Positions 35,605-46,424 of a stretch of DNA of 64,000 nucleotides are shown here, piece after piece. The notes under the pieces were generated by a model. The model searched no databases. It saw nothing but the letters and a program-made list of their open reading frames with translations, and was not told the origin of the DNA. The stretch comes from Hemerocallis citrina. Its lineage: Eukaryota > Streptophyta > Magnoliopsida > Asparagales > Asphodelaceae. The first letter of the stretch is position 1. Each line of letters starts with the position of its first letter. Where the stretch lies: positions 146,137,393-146,201,392 of the forward strand of contig CM030358.1 in assembly GCA_017893485.1 (NCBI GenBank), in the 5' to 3' direction. The translations under genes were made by a program, and so were the position numbers.

Positions 35605-37208
35605 TGTCATGCCCCGCTTCCCGAAAAGGAGATGCGAAATATGGATACGTGACTAAGTCCAGCGAATGGCTTTCACCATTCATAAGCTGTCAGGATCGTT
35701 ACAACAAGCACAAGTATAAACAAGAGATATACAAGAGGAAGAGTCAACCACGCATGTATAACTGAATCAATATAGTCAACAAGATTACTTGAAACAAGAA
35801 GCAAGAATACTGAATTTCAAATAATCACGTCTGGAACAAAATACAAGTGTGGGAAAAAAAGCCCAATACAAATATCCATGAAACAAATTACAATTATTCA
35901 AGATAAGTAATAAGAAATAAATAGATATAGCAAGAACTCCAGCAACTAGAAAGTTTGATCACCTACTCCATCGAGAGCTGGTCACCAAAGTCTGCAATTT
36001 AACAAATTGCAAGAAAAGGAAAGAGAAACAAAATGCCCATCAATGCAAGTTACGGGCCGCTTGTAGTACAGGCGACAAGTGCAGAAGAAAACAAATAGAC
36101 AAGTATAGAGTAACAGCGGAAGCAAGTATAGCATGGAAATGATGTAACAACAAAATAGAGCAACTAACTCTAATCAAGAACAGAAACAACTAGTATGGCA
36201 AGTTGAACGGATGCAAGTGGCATGTAACAAGTTTCAAGAGGTATGTAACGAGTAACAAGTAACAAGTGTCAAGTAATCAAGTATCATGTACAAGCAACAA
36301 GTAGAAAGTGTCAAGTGATCATGTTCAAGTCTTGTATCTAGTCCTATCTAGGTGGCACTTCATGCGTCTCATTTATTTACTACATGGTTGCTACATTCAT
36401 GCAAGTTACGTTTTAGATTTTATAGTAGACCATAGAGGGCAGTGTACTCCGGGACAAGCTCCAGGTATCAAGTATCAAACTCCAAGTATCAAGTATCAAG
36501 CTCCAAGTATCAAGTATTACTTGTCAAGTGTGCAAGTGTCAAGTAATCACGTGTCAAATTTTATGTATCAAGTATCAAGCTCCAAGTACCAAGCAGGATA
36601 TATTAATCCTCTTCCGAGTACACGTTTCTGTATTCTCCACTATTAGATCTTTCCCTTTAAACCCCGGCTTAGTTTCTTGTAATTATTATTCAAGCAAGCA
36701 TGGACGTACACAAACAATTCAAAAAATATGGAAAGACAATAAGGGACAAGTACAAGTTGAATAAAGGACACAAACGGGTGATGAATGACTCAAAATAGGC
36801 TAAAACAACGAAAATTCTAGTTCTGGACAGCAAGACAGTACTGCACCAAATCTGGGATTTCCGTTGCCAAGGACATGCAAGTCTGGATCCATCAGAAGAT
36901 CTAGAAAGTAGACTCCTGCCCGAATCCAGCAAGTACATACAAGTAAAATAATAATCACAGAAATAGGACTCAAAACAGAATTATATCCATAAACATATTC
37001 AGCCAGAAATCACAAGGTTATGTTCATAAATAGGAAAACGGCATAAAAACATACTGATTAAATCCAAGAAAAATATGGGGTATTCCCTAGTATGTCTAGT
37101 ATCAGCAAATATAATTTCATAATATTCCAACATAGATAGTATAGTCAAATAAAATTAGAAAACAGCAAGATATAGCAAATTTGTAAATCTTAAACTCTTG
37201 ACACAGCG

Positions 37209-37213
37209 GTACT
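37209..37213. repeat. TSD GTACT of gag-only element (left)
   Basis: GTACT immediately before the LTR start TGTTACCGC. Repeated at 44513-44517. Confidence 0.93.
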
Positions 37214-37833
37214 TGTTACCGCTGAATCTGGTGTGGGGGTAAACAGATAGAATTTGTGGGTTCGTGGAAAAACCTGAATAGCGAGTCCAAACCTATTCGT
37301 CGGAGTTGGGATGCCGACTCCCGCCGTTCACCTGCAAGGAAGTGCGATACACCGGAGTTGATCCCGGCGACGCACCCTCCGACGCTCTTGTCAGTAACCA
37401 GTGATGATTAAAAAAGAGCTTAAGTTGGCAAAAAAGTGATTAACCTGTAACAATGGTAGGTGGGGGGTATTTATAGTCGCCGTTGGGATCAGATTAGGAA
37501 TGTGATTCCTATGATCTGATAAGGCGTAAAATCCTCGTAATCAGATTAGGAATGTAATCCCTTAATTCCCGGTGAGAGGATAGTTGCGAATCAGGCCCGT
37601 TGATTTGGTTCAATCAGAGACCCTAATTCTATCCTGTCGGACTGGGTTTGTATCGGGTCGGGACCCGTACCCAGTTGAGGTGGATCCGTTCGCGGGTTAT
37701 TGGATCTGTGAGAAGGAAACCCTAGTACCCGCTTCGGACCCGTTAGTAGGTGACATTACCGTTTTACCCCTGAGCTTTAAGATTCGTCTCTAATGTGAAC
37801 GGTCCCGATTTAATCCTATTTTTAGCCATATCA
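37214..37833 (-). repeat. 3' LTR of gag-only element
   Basis: TGTTACCGCTGAATC...TAGCCATATCA, 620 bp. Contains GGGGTATTTATAGTC near 37475, whose reverse complement holds a TATA-like TATAAATA. The bases after 37833 read on the minus strand as a purine-rich tract ending GGGGGGTTCG against the LTR. Confidence 0.93.
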
Positions 37834-37855
37834 CGAACCCCCCACTCCTAGAGAC
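37834..37855 (-). other. Polypurine tract of gag-only element
   Basis: Minus strand AGGAGTGGGGGGTTCG abuts the 3' LTR. This is the expected plus-strand DNA primer site. Confidence 0.75.
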
Positions 37856-38469
37856 TGAGTTTTTCAGTCTTTGAGAAGTAGTTTTACTGTTCTAACGGCG
37901 TACGGGATTTTATCGGTGTTCTTAAGGGAGTTTTGGATCTTGCTTGGGGTGTAACAGTGTTATTCTGGGCTTGTAAAATGCCCAAAAATACTCTCAGAAT
38001 TTTCTGGATTTTTTCTCATTTTTTTGAATTTTTTATTCATTTTCCGAATTAAATAATTAATTATCGAAAATATTAATTAATTATTCTAATTTAATAATTA
38101 TTTTTCCAAAATTTTAAAATAATTTTTCTGAATTAAAAATTATTTTTAGAATTTTTAATTTATTTTTTTCGATTTTTTAAATATTTTTTTGGAATTTTTA
38201 AATAATTAAAACAATTAAATAAATAAATAAATTAATTAAATATTACCTGACCCATGGCGCGATCTGTGCCGTCAGATCCCGGCATGAATCTCGAGGAGGC
38301 GCGTTTCCCAAAAAATCGTTATCTTGTCGTTTAGCGCACGTGGCGCGATCTGGACCGTCCATCACCAGAAGCGCGAATTTCTGGAAGATCCAACGGTCGT
38401 AGTCGCTAGGCAGATTTTTTCTCCATTTGTGGAGCTCGGATGGGGACTTGTTCGGCAGTCCGACCGGGA

Positions 38470-39960
38470 CGTGGCAAATTTTTTTTTTTTTTTCTCTTCC
38501 TGTTCGTCCCTGCTCTTTCTCTTCTTCCTTCTCCACTTCTCTGCTGCTTCTCCCTTCTTCTTTCTTCTTTGTCCTTCGTCAGCTCTCGAGAGCGTGTTCG
38601 AGCTCGGAGCTCGTGGACTTCGGCAGCGGAGCCGAACGGAGGGGACTCGACGTCGGAGCTCGCGAGGGAGGTCGACGGGGAAGCTCGGAGCTCGGGCTTT
38701 TGGAGTCGAGGTCGGGAGCTTGATGAGGTGATGACGACTTCGACGAAGGAGAGGGAGTGATATGGGGTTCTTGGCGCAGTGAAGGAGAGAAGAGTTGGGT
38801 TCGAGCTCGGCATCGGCGAGGGTGGAGCTCGTGGTTCGGCCATGGCGGTTGGTGATGGATGCGAGCTCGGGATGGAGAGCTCGACGCCGGAGCTAGACGA
38901 TGGAGGGTGTGAGTTCGGCAATGAAGATGGAGCTCGGCCATTGTGGGTAGAGCTTGGCGACGGGAGGCGTGCTCGAAGATGGAGGTGTGAGCTCGGCGTC
39001 GGAGGTTGAAGAAGACGGAGCTCGGCAATGGAGCGTATCGAGATGGGTTCGAAGCTCAGTCGAGGAGCTTGGTGAGGGATGCGAGCTCGGGATGTGTTGG
39101 GTTCGGAGGCTCGACGACGGAGCTAGAAGAAGGAGGAGGCTCGTCGGAAGTGGATGGGGTCGAGCTCGGTGACGGAGCTCGATGCCATGGCGAGGCTGAG
39201 CTCGGCATGGTATGTTCGGCGTAGAGGTTGAAGATGAATGGAGCTCGCGAAGGAGAACTCGGAGTTCGGAGCCCTGCGGAGGGTTTGACGAAGCTTTTGA
39301 AGTTGGGTCTCTTCTTTGTTGGTTTTGTTTTGGCGGGAAAGTGTTGAAGAGGAGAAGAAGGTAACGGGGTACGGGGTTCGGGTTTGGATCCCTTAACGGG
39401 TCCGAACCCGTACTGCCAACCCGTTTTCCCCTCTCTTTTTTTGGCTTCTTGTTCGGCGAATCTGAGCACGAATTTTGAGGCAAATTTTTGGCCATTTTGA
39501 TGCTCGGTGGGGCAGTAGCTTGAATGGTAGATCCGAGCTACGTGGCTCGATCTGGACGGTTGATCACGATCGTGGTGCGAATCACGAGACGGGCTCAGTT
39601 CCCAAGAAAACACTATCTTGTCGTTTAGCGACGCTGGCAAGATCTGGGCCGTCCGATCGAGATCTTACACGAATGTTGAGGAAAAAGTGATTTTTCTCCA
39701 TTTTGGGGCTCGGATGGGCACTTGCTCGGTTAGCCGACCGGAGGGAAGAGCTCGGATTCGATTTTGACAGTTGCTCGGGTTCGGTTCGGATTTTTCCCTC
39801 GCGCGAGTGGCTCGGCTCGGATTTCCGAGCTATTCGGCACAGCTGTATTGAGATCCACTTTCCCGGTGCTACGGAGGTCCGATCGGGGCGTGTGACCCCT
39901 CGTTTCGAAGCTAACTCGAAGATCTACAACTTCTCTTTAGGAGTGGGATGAGAATTCACC
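38470..39960. other. GC-rich low-complexity region of the 3' part
   Basis: GAGCTCGG/CCGAGCTC words recur every 20-40 bases between 38580 and 39260. Open frames of up to 200 codons exist on both strands at once and are rich in Ser, Pro, Glu and Arg, which is expected from composition. I do not support a protein here. A T/C-rich run (38470-38580) precedes it. Confidence 0.7.
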
Positions 39961-40069
39961 CTCCTTCATGGTCAAAATAGCCCCACAACATCCTTGTCTT
40001 CATGAAGTTGATAAGTGCTTTGGTCTTGGGGATTTTGGAAGAGGAGCTCCACTCCTAGGGGCGGAGAAG

Positions 40070-40200
40070 ATGTGCTAGGAAGACCCTTGTGCTAGGAAGA
40101 CCCTTGTAAGATGTGCTAGGAAGACCCTTGTGCTAGGAAGACTCTTGGGCTAGGAAGACCCTTGTAAGATGTGCTAGGAAGACCCTAGGGGCGAAGAAGA
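40070..40200. repeat. Short tandem repeat GTGCTAGGAAGACCCTT
   Basis: At least five copies of TGCTAGGAAGACCCTTG separated by short spacers, some with GTAAGA. Confidence 0.85.
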
Positions 40201-40489
40201 GGCGCGAGTGGATCGGATCGCTAGTCGCTCGGCTCGGAATATCGAGCGACGTGGAGCGATCTGAGCCGTTGGATCTCAACGCGGATCTCGAGGCGGGCAC
40301 AGTTTCCAAGAAAACACTATCTTGTCGTGTAGTGGTGCTGGCATGATCTGAGCCGTCTGATCGAAATCTTACGCGAATGTTGAGGGAAAAGTGAATTTTC
40401 TCCGTTTTGGGGCTCGGATGGGCACTTGCTCGGTTAGCCGACCGGGCTCTTTGATGTTGGGGTCAGATCGGCACTTGCTCGGCATCCGA

Positions 40490-41275
40490 GCGGAGGGAAG
40501 AGCTCGGCTATGGAGGAGAGCCATTTGTGAGATGAGTTTGAGGAGCAACTCTTGGAGATAGTTGTGAGCTCCGAACTTGTCGAGAAGGAGTCCGCTTTAG
40601 AGGTGAGCGGAGCAAAGAGCTCGGCTCTGGGAGAGGGCCATTTGGAAGACGAGTTTGAGGAGCAACTCTAGGGGAGAGTTGTGAGCTCCGAACTCGTTGA
40701 GAAGAGGTCCGCTTCGGAAGCGAGCGGAGTGAAGAGCTCGGCTCTAGGAGAGAGCTATTTGTGAGACAAGTGTGAGGAGGAACTCTAGGAGAGAGTTGTG
40801 CTCCAAACTTGTTGAGAAGGGGTCCGCTTTAGAGGTGAGCGGAGCAAAGAGCTCGGCTCTGGGAGAGGGCCATTTGGAAGACGAGTTTGAGGAGCAACTC
40901 TAGGGGAGAGTTGTGAGCTTCGAACTCGTTGAGAAGAGGTCCGCTTCGGAAGCGAGCAGAGTGAAGAGCTCGGCTCTAGGAGAGCCATCTGGCAGACGAG
41001 TTTGAGGAGGAACTCTAGGAGAGAGTTGTGCTTCGAACTCGTTGAGAAGATGTCCGCTTTAGAGGGAGCGGATTGAAGAGCACGGTTCTGGGAGAGAGCG
41101 ATCTGGAAGACGAGTTTGAGGAGCAACTCTAGGAGAGAGTTGTGAGCTCTGAACTCGTTGAGAGGAGGTCCGCCTGGGAGATGAGCGGAGCGAAGAGCTC
41201 GGCTCTGAAAGAGAGCCATTTGTGAGACGAGTGTGAGGAGCAACTCTAGGGGAGAGCTGTAGCTCCGAACTCGCT
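40490..41275. repeat. Tandem repeat of about 120-130 bp, 6 copies
   Basis: Units contain GAGGAGCAACTCTAGG, GAGAGTTGTGAGCTCCGAAC, TCGTTGAGAAG, GGTCCGC and GAGCTCGGCTCT. Lies directly left of the next array, to which it appears distantly related (CTCCGAACTCG in both). Confidence 0.9.
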
Positions 41276-41284
41276 GCTTATGTG

Positions 41285-41830
41285 AGAGAATCAACGGTTG
41301 TGGGAGCAATTCCGAATGGCGAACCACTTCTAACTCGCTGAAGAGCAAGTTATTTGAAGCAGAATCGAGCCAAGTGTTGGACTCCAAACCATCGGTAGAG
41401 GTAGTCAACGGTTGTGGGAGCAATTCCGAATGGCGAACCACTTCTAACCCGCTGAAGAGCAGGTTATTTGAAGAGGAATCGAGCCAAGTGTTGGACTCCG
41501 AACCATCGGTAGAGGCATTCAACGGTTGTGGGAGCAATTCCGAATAGCGAACCACTTCTAACCCGCTGAAGAGCAGGTTATTTGAAGAGGAATCGAGCCA
41601 AGTGTTGGACTCTGAACCATCGGTAGAGGCATTCAACGATTGTGGGAGCAATTCGAATGGCGAACCACTTCTAACCCACTGAAGAGCAAGTTATTTGAAG
41701 AGGAATCGAGCCAAGTGTTGAACTCCGAACTCGTTGTGAAGAGCTTAGTAAGTTGCGGGAGCAGCCATGTAGAAGAAGCTGGACTCCGAACTCACCATTC
41801 AGTGAGTCATGACTCGGAGAGGTAGAGATG
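41285..41830. repeat. Tandem repeat of about 115 bp, 4-5 copies
   Basis: Units carry CAACGGTTGTGGGAGCAA, CCGAATGGCGAACCACTTC, CGAGCCAAGTGTTGGACTCC. The equivalent in the Tat copy is 24300-24775. The long minus-strand frame through it (40785-41651) is an effect of periodicity. Confidence 0.92.
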
Positions 41831-42059
41831 AAGCAAGAGCAACAATTTCCAATGAAAAAACATAAAGTTTTATTGAAATAAACTAAGTGGCTGCTTCAAT
41901 ATGGCGAGCCCTTATTACATGCTATTGGCCGGATTACAAGCATCGGCCTTATTAAAAATCAAGATCCTGCTTCTATGATAAGGTGAAGACCTCTTGGGAA
42001 GAGCCGGGAGGTTCTGAGTCTTAAAGCTCGGCGGGCCCTTCGGTTCGTTTGTTGGCTCC

Positions 42060-43820
42060 TCAGGGGGGAAGCATGGCCCCCTCTTTTTGGACGAACTTGG
42101 TCAGGTGCCCCCGCTGTATGAGTTCTTCGATCTCCTCCTTCAGAGCCCGACAATCTTCCGTGTCGTGGCCGTGGTCCCTGTGAAAGCGGCACCACTTATC
42201 CTTGTTCCTCTTCTTGCCAGCTGTATTCATTCTCGGGGGAGCGCGGAGGAACCCTTCCTTGTCCACCTCCATAAGAACTTCTGATATATTGGCAATGAGG
42301 GGGGTGAACTTCTCAAACCGAGGAGTCGGGCGACGCTGTCCATTGTCGTCCTTCTGGGATTTTTGGGAGCCCTCTTCGCTTGTGCTCTTCCGTTTGTTCC
42401 CGGAAGATGTCTCCTCAAAGCCCGGGAGATTCTCGGCTTCTTCGGCCCGAATGTACTTCTCGCTCCTAAGAAGGAGTCGGCAAAATTATGTGGGGGCTTC
42501 TTGGCAAGGGAGGAGCGAAGGCTGGAGTTGAGGACGTTCGATTGGAAGGCAGCCACTGCAACAGGCTGGTCAAGGGAAGCAATGGATCTCACTTCTGCAG
42601 TGAACCTCCTCACATAGTCTCTCAACTTCTCCTGGCGGAGCTGGAGTAACGAGATGTTAGTCTTCTCCATGCGTCTGCTACTCACAAAATGAGTGATGAA
42701 GAGGCTCTCGAATTGCTCAAAGGAGAATATGGAAGACGGAGCGAGGCGGGAGTACCACTCGTGCCGAACCCTTAAGAGTGGCGGGAAAGGTTTTGCACAG
42801 CAAAGCATCGGAAGCTTGGTGGATTAGCATGAGGGTCTTAAAGCTTTCGATGTGGTCCACGAGGTCCGACTCCCCCGAGTAAGTTTCGAACTTCGGGGGT
42901 TCGAAACCTCTTGGGATTGGAGCTTCCATGATGGTCCGGGAGAAGGGAGGTCTGCTCGGACGGATGGTCCTGCCTCTTAACTCCTCATCCTTGTCTATTC
43001 GGCTGATGCGCCTCTCCATCTCGTGGAGACGGCGGTAGAGAGCATCGTCCCTTCGACGATAGTCAAACGAGCCTCTGGACTCGTCTTCATAGGAAGGGGA
43101 GCGACGACGGTAGCTCTGGGAGTGGCGAGGGCTAGGCATGCGCTGTTGGTTGCTAGGAGCCGGAGGAGGAGTTATGGACAGATGGTGAGGACTTTGGACC
43201 CGTGGGGGGGTAGGAACCCTCTGAGCGTTGTTATTGTTGGGTCGGAGGTTGAGGGCATGCAACACCGTTGCTTGGAACTGCTGGAACTCGGCACGGGTGA
43301 TGGGTGCCTCATCGTTCCTCGGATGTTGTCGACCGGCAGGGGAATGAGGTCTTCTCCTATGGTGTTCGGGGGACTCTTTCATCCCTCTTCGGGTAGGGGA
43401 CCTTCTATAGTCTCGGTGGTGAGGATTTCACTCATCTGGACGTTGCTGGCGGGAAGCTCCCTCTCGGGCCCGCTTTTCATCCAGACGGCGGGGAAGATCC
43501 TCATCTTTCTGCCGGTTGAGGACGGTATTTCGAAGGTCAGGGGCCTGAGGACTGTGGGAGACGTAAGAGTCCGTAGAGGCATTGGGTATCGAGATGTGGT
43601 CCTGATGGAGAGGTTGCTTTTGCTTCTGCGGGTTAGGACCAGCGGGACCGTTAGGGGGTTGCTAACTCAGAAGAGGAGGCTGGTCCTGTTGGAAATGGTC
43701 CTCGACCGGAGGAGGAAGTTTCCCCTGCTGCGGAGCGGGATGGACGGGGACTTCCCGCTGTTGATCAACTGGGTTGGGTCCACGGTTGGACCCCCTGGAT
43801 CTTACTTTTCTGGGAGGCAT
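42060..43820 (-). pseudogene. Tat-type gag, broken
   Basis: The likely start is the ATG at 43818-43820, about 70 bases inside the PBS, opening MPPRKVRSRGS. Frames then shift. The conserved Tat gag N-region (RRRLDEKRA-like near 43460) is followed by an Arg/Pro/Ser-rich tail with HRRRPHSPAGRQHPRNDEAP near 43320-43365. The capsid-like part contains PRGFEPPKFETYSGESD (near 42880) and, in another frame, SFEQFESLFITHFVSSRRM and LRDYVRRFTAEV (42590-42730). A zinc knuckle CRFHRDHGHDTEDC (CX2HX4HX4C) lies at 42150-42200, near the end. Breaks occur around 43670, 43380, 42810 and 42300. Gag would coat element RNA; this copy needs repair or complementation. Confidence 0.9.
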
Positions 43821-43872
43821 GGCTGGAGAAGAGCTAGTCGATGAGGAAGAGGCGGAGGCTATTCGTATGGTC

Positions 43873-43893
43873 TTCCTACAGACGGCGCCAATC
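43873..43893 (-). other. Primer-binding site of gag-only element
   Basis: Minus strand TTGGCGCCGTCTGTAGGAAG, starting about two bases from the 5' LTR. TGGCGCCGTCTGT is the PBS form common in Tat-type elements of plants and differs from the tRNA-Met PBS of the copia and chromovirus elements here. Confidence 0.85.
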
Positions 43894-44512
43894 TATTACC
43901 GCTGAATCTGGTGTGGGGGTAAACAGATAGAATTTGTGGGTTCGTGGAAAAACCTGAATAGCGAGTCCAAAACTGTTCATCGGAGTTGGGATGCCGACTC
44001 CCGCCGTTCACCTGCAAGGAAGTGCGATACACCGGGGTTGATCCCGGCGACGCACCCTCCGACGCTCTTGTCAGTAACCAGTGATGATTAAAAAAGAGCT
44101 TAAGTTGCCAAAAAAGTGATTAACCTGTAACAATGGTAGGTGGGGGGTATTTATAGTCGCCGTTGGGATCAGATTAGGAATGAGATTCCTGTGATCTGAT
44201 AAGGCGTAAAATCCTCGTAATCAGATTAGGAATGTAATCCCTTAATTCCCGGTGAGAGGATAGTCGCGAATCAGGCCCGTTGATTTGGTTCAATCAGATA
44301 CCCTAATTCTATCCTGTCGAACTGGATTTGTATCGGGTCGGGACCCGTACCCAGTTGAGGTGGATCCGTTCGCGGGTTATTGGATCTGTGAGAAGGAGAC
44401 CCAGTACCCGCTTCGGACCCGTTAGTAGGTGAAATTACCGTTTTACCCCTGAGCTTTAAGATTCGTCTCCGATGTGAACGGTCCCGATTTAATCCTATTT
44501 TTAGCCATATCA
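43894..44512 (-). repeat. 5' LTR of gag-only element
   Basis: 619 bp matching 37214-37833. The plus-strand left terminus reads TA instead of TG at 43894-43895, a mutation at the internal edge. The outer edge TATCA is intact and is followed by GTACT. Confidence 0.93.
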
Positions 44513-44517
44513 GTACT
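44513..44517. repeat. TSD GTACT of gag-only element (right)
   Basis: Matches 37209-37213; the interrupted chromovirus LTR resumes with AAAACAGC. Confidence 0.93.
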
Positions 44518-46304
44518 AAAACAGCAATAGATTACAAAATATAAATCTAAATCCATATCCATTAAAAGGGTGATAAAATAGATACAATAGGCTACATTTC
44601 ATATTTACAAAGTTTTTACCAAAAGCAACTAGAATCAGGTTGAAATTTAGGTTCTTTACAGAACAGCATGAAAATTCTGGAAGTATAGTAGTTATTTGCA
44701 AGCATAGAATAGTTTATAAAAGTCATAAATTAAATCCACAAAAAATTTGGGGTTAATACCAGTCAAGTCTAGTTATACTCAGCAAAATATTAGATTCAAA
44801 TTTTATCTTTAACATCAGTATTAAAATAAATAACTCCACAAAATTCACATAGAACCGAATCTGGAATTTTCTACACATCTGTAGTAAAACAGCAGTAGCT
44901 CACAACTCACAAATTTAAACTGAGATCTGTCAGAAATTCTAGAAAATAGACAGCGAGATACATCTAAAAAATAGACAGCGAGATCTACGATTCATATTCA
45001 CAAATAAAGTTTATTTACTGACCTTAATATGGTCTAAAATACTGTACAAAACGGGACAACATCAAAAACAGAAATCCGCTTATGCATTAAATCGACTAGT
45101 TCATGTGCAACAAATCCAAATCAAAACAAAACACAAGCATGGTCTAATAGATTTTCAAAACAACATGGTATGGGGTATTCAACAAGTCTACAACAAGATA
45201 TACTACGACTAACACATCGTACATACAAGATCATACAACACATCATGGATCACGAACAACACACATATATGCAACAAGAATTAATTATTTCTAAGTTATT
45301 TCTTGTCATGTGTGTAAAGAGACAACTACGGATGGATCAACAAATAGAGACAAGATCTAACAAGGGTTTTCACAAGAATTAACTCTAGAAACAAAACTAC
45401 ACTACAGGCGGTATTTAGTACTTGTATATGCAAACAAAAATTACACAAGTTACTTGCCTTGAAATTGACGACGGAAACGATGTAAAGAACGAGAATAACG
45501 GGAACGGATTCCCGGGCACGATATCAATAACAAAGAACCCAACATGCGTAATAAACACGTGCACACAAAGAGAGAGAGGGAGGCAATCGGGGCACGGCGT
45601 GAGCACGGCTGAATAGTGACGACACAGTTCGGCAAATGGCTACTGATGCTGCTTACTTTCTGTTGTTGTGTCTAGCATTAGGGAAAAACATAGCACGTGG
45701 CTGCTGTTGCTGTTGCTGTGCGTCGGAGGGAGGCAGCACAAGGGGGGGTGTCGGCTGTAGGGCATCACTGCAGTTGAAAGGCACCGACGACGGGGGAGGT
45801 GCACAGGCGGACGGTCGGGAGGTTGCACAGGGGAGCAGAAAGAGGGGTCGGGAGATGGGTTTAGAAGTAAACAACGGCTAGGTTTTTGGGGATACAACAG
45901 GGTAGTATACAGTGGTATATATATGTATGATATTAGGGTTAACTTGGGGCTAACGGGTTGGGGTAGTTGGATATTAGGTTTTAGGGTTAAAGGGATATAT
46001 TAAAGATCCAATAAGATATAGGATGATCCAAATAATGAGATGGGAACAATTAATAAATAAATAAAATAGGACATGAACAATTAAATGATGAGAATCAAAA
46101 TAATAGCCCGATCAACCAGAGATGAATAATAGGAAGACAATTGAATCAAGAATATCAAATTAAAGGCGTCAAAACAAATAGATGAATATATTGAGAATGA
46201 AGATCAAATACACGGTTCAAAAGAAGTAGAAGAGTACAAAATGAATAGATACTCGAAAATGAAAATACACCCAAAATACAAGAAAATGAAAAACAGGGGT
46301 TACA

Positions 46305-46321
46305 AATCCTACCCACCTAAC
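46305..46321 (-). other. Chromovirus polypurine tract
   Basis: Minus strand GTTAGGTGGGTAGGATT, directly next to the 3' LTR start TGTAACCCC. Confidence 0.7.
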
Positions 46322-46424
46322 AAGAATAATTTCATCCTCGAAATTCAAACAAGAAGTACATAAGGTAACCCCGACAAGAAAAGAAAGAAAAAAAACAAAA
46401 CCCTACTCAAACAGATGAGGAAAC

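Larger units (their letters stand above)
38255..40447. repeat. Three dispersed copies of a roughly 210-bp repeat
   Basis: Copies at about 38255-38468, 39535-39745 and 40238-40447 share GCGATCTGNNCCGTC, AACACTATCTTGTCGT, TTTTCTCC, GGGGCTCGGATGGGCACTTG and GTTAGCCGACCGG. Between the first two lies GC-rich DNA with many GAGCTCGG words and overlapping open frames in all directions. The Tat copy has a related start near 16500-16640. Confidence 0.85.
37214..44512 (-). mobile_element. Complete TR-GAG-type non-autonomous LTR element, 7.3 kb
   Basis: Two LTRs (620 and 619 bp), exact 5-bp TSD, PBS, gag, long 3' region and polypurine tract, but no protease, RT or integrase motif on either strand. LTRs, gag type and the tandem repeats tie it to the Tat-like element at 8902-26003. 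Next to the gag end (41830-41975) it has sequence related to 24800-24975, which in the Tat copy follows integrase, so pol seems to have been deleted cleanly. It would depend on an autonomous relative. LTRs differ at roughly 20 positions by eye, so the insertion is not recent. Confidence 0.92.
35605..46304 (-). repeat. Chromovirus 3' LTR, 3396 bp net, split by an insertion
   Basis: Segments 35605-37213 and 44518-46304 join in register across the insertion; comparison with the intact stretch at 13860-13900 shows continuity through CAGTACTAAAAC. Termini are TGTCATGCCCCGC and CAGGGGTTACA. The second part includes a simple-repeat-rich area (45640-45900) whose overlapping open frames on both strands are compositional. 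Confidence 0.9.

Noticed and set aside
38324..39640. Several overlapping long frames on both strands (up to 200 codons)
   Set aside because: GC-rich, word-repetitive sequence with simultaneous open frames in many directions; protein composition reflects GAGCTCGG repeats.
40785..41651. 288-codon minus-strand frame
   Set aside because: Open only because the tandem repeat unit keeps one frame free of stops; no domain.
43023..43844. 273-codon plus-strand frame
   Set aside because: Antisense shadow of the Tat gag, whose zinc knuckle and gag motifs are on the minus strand.
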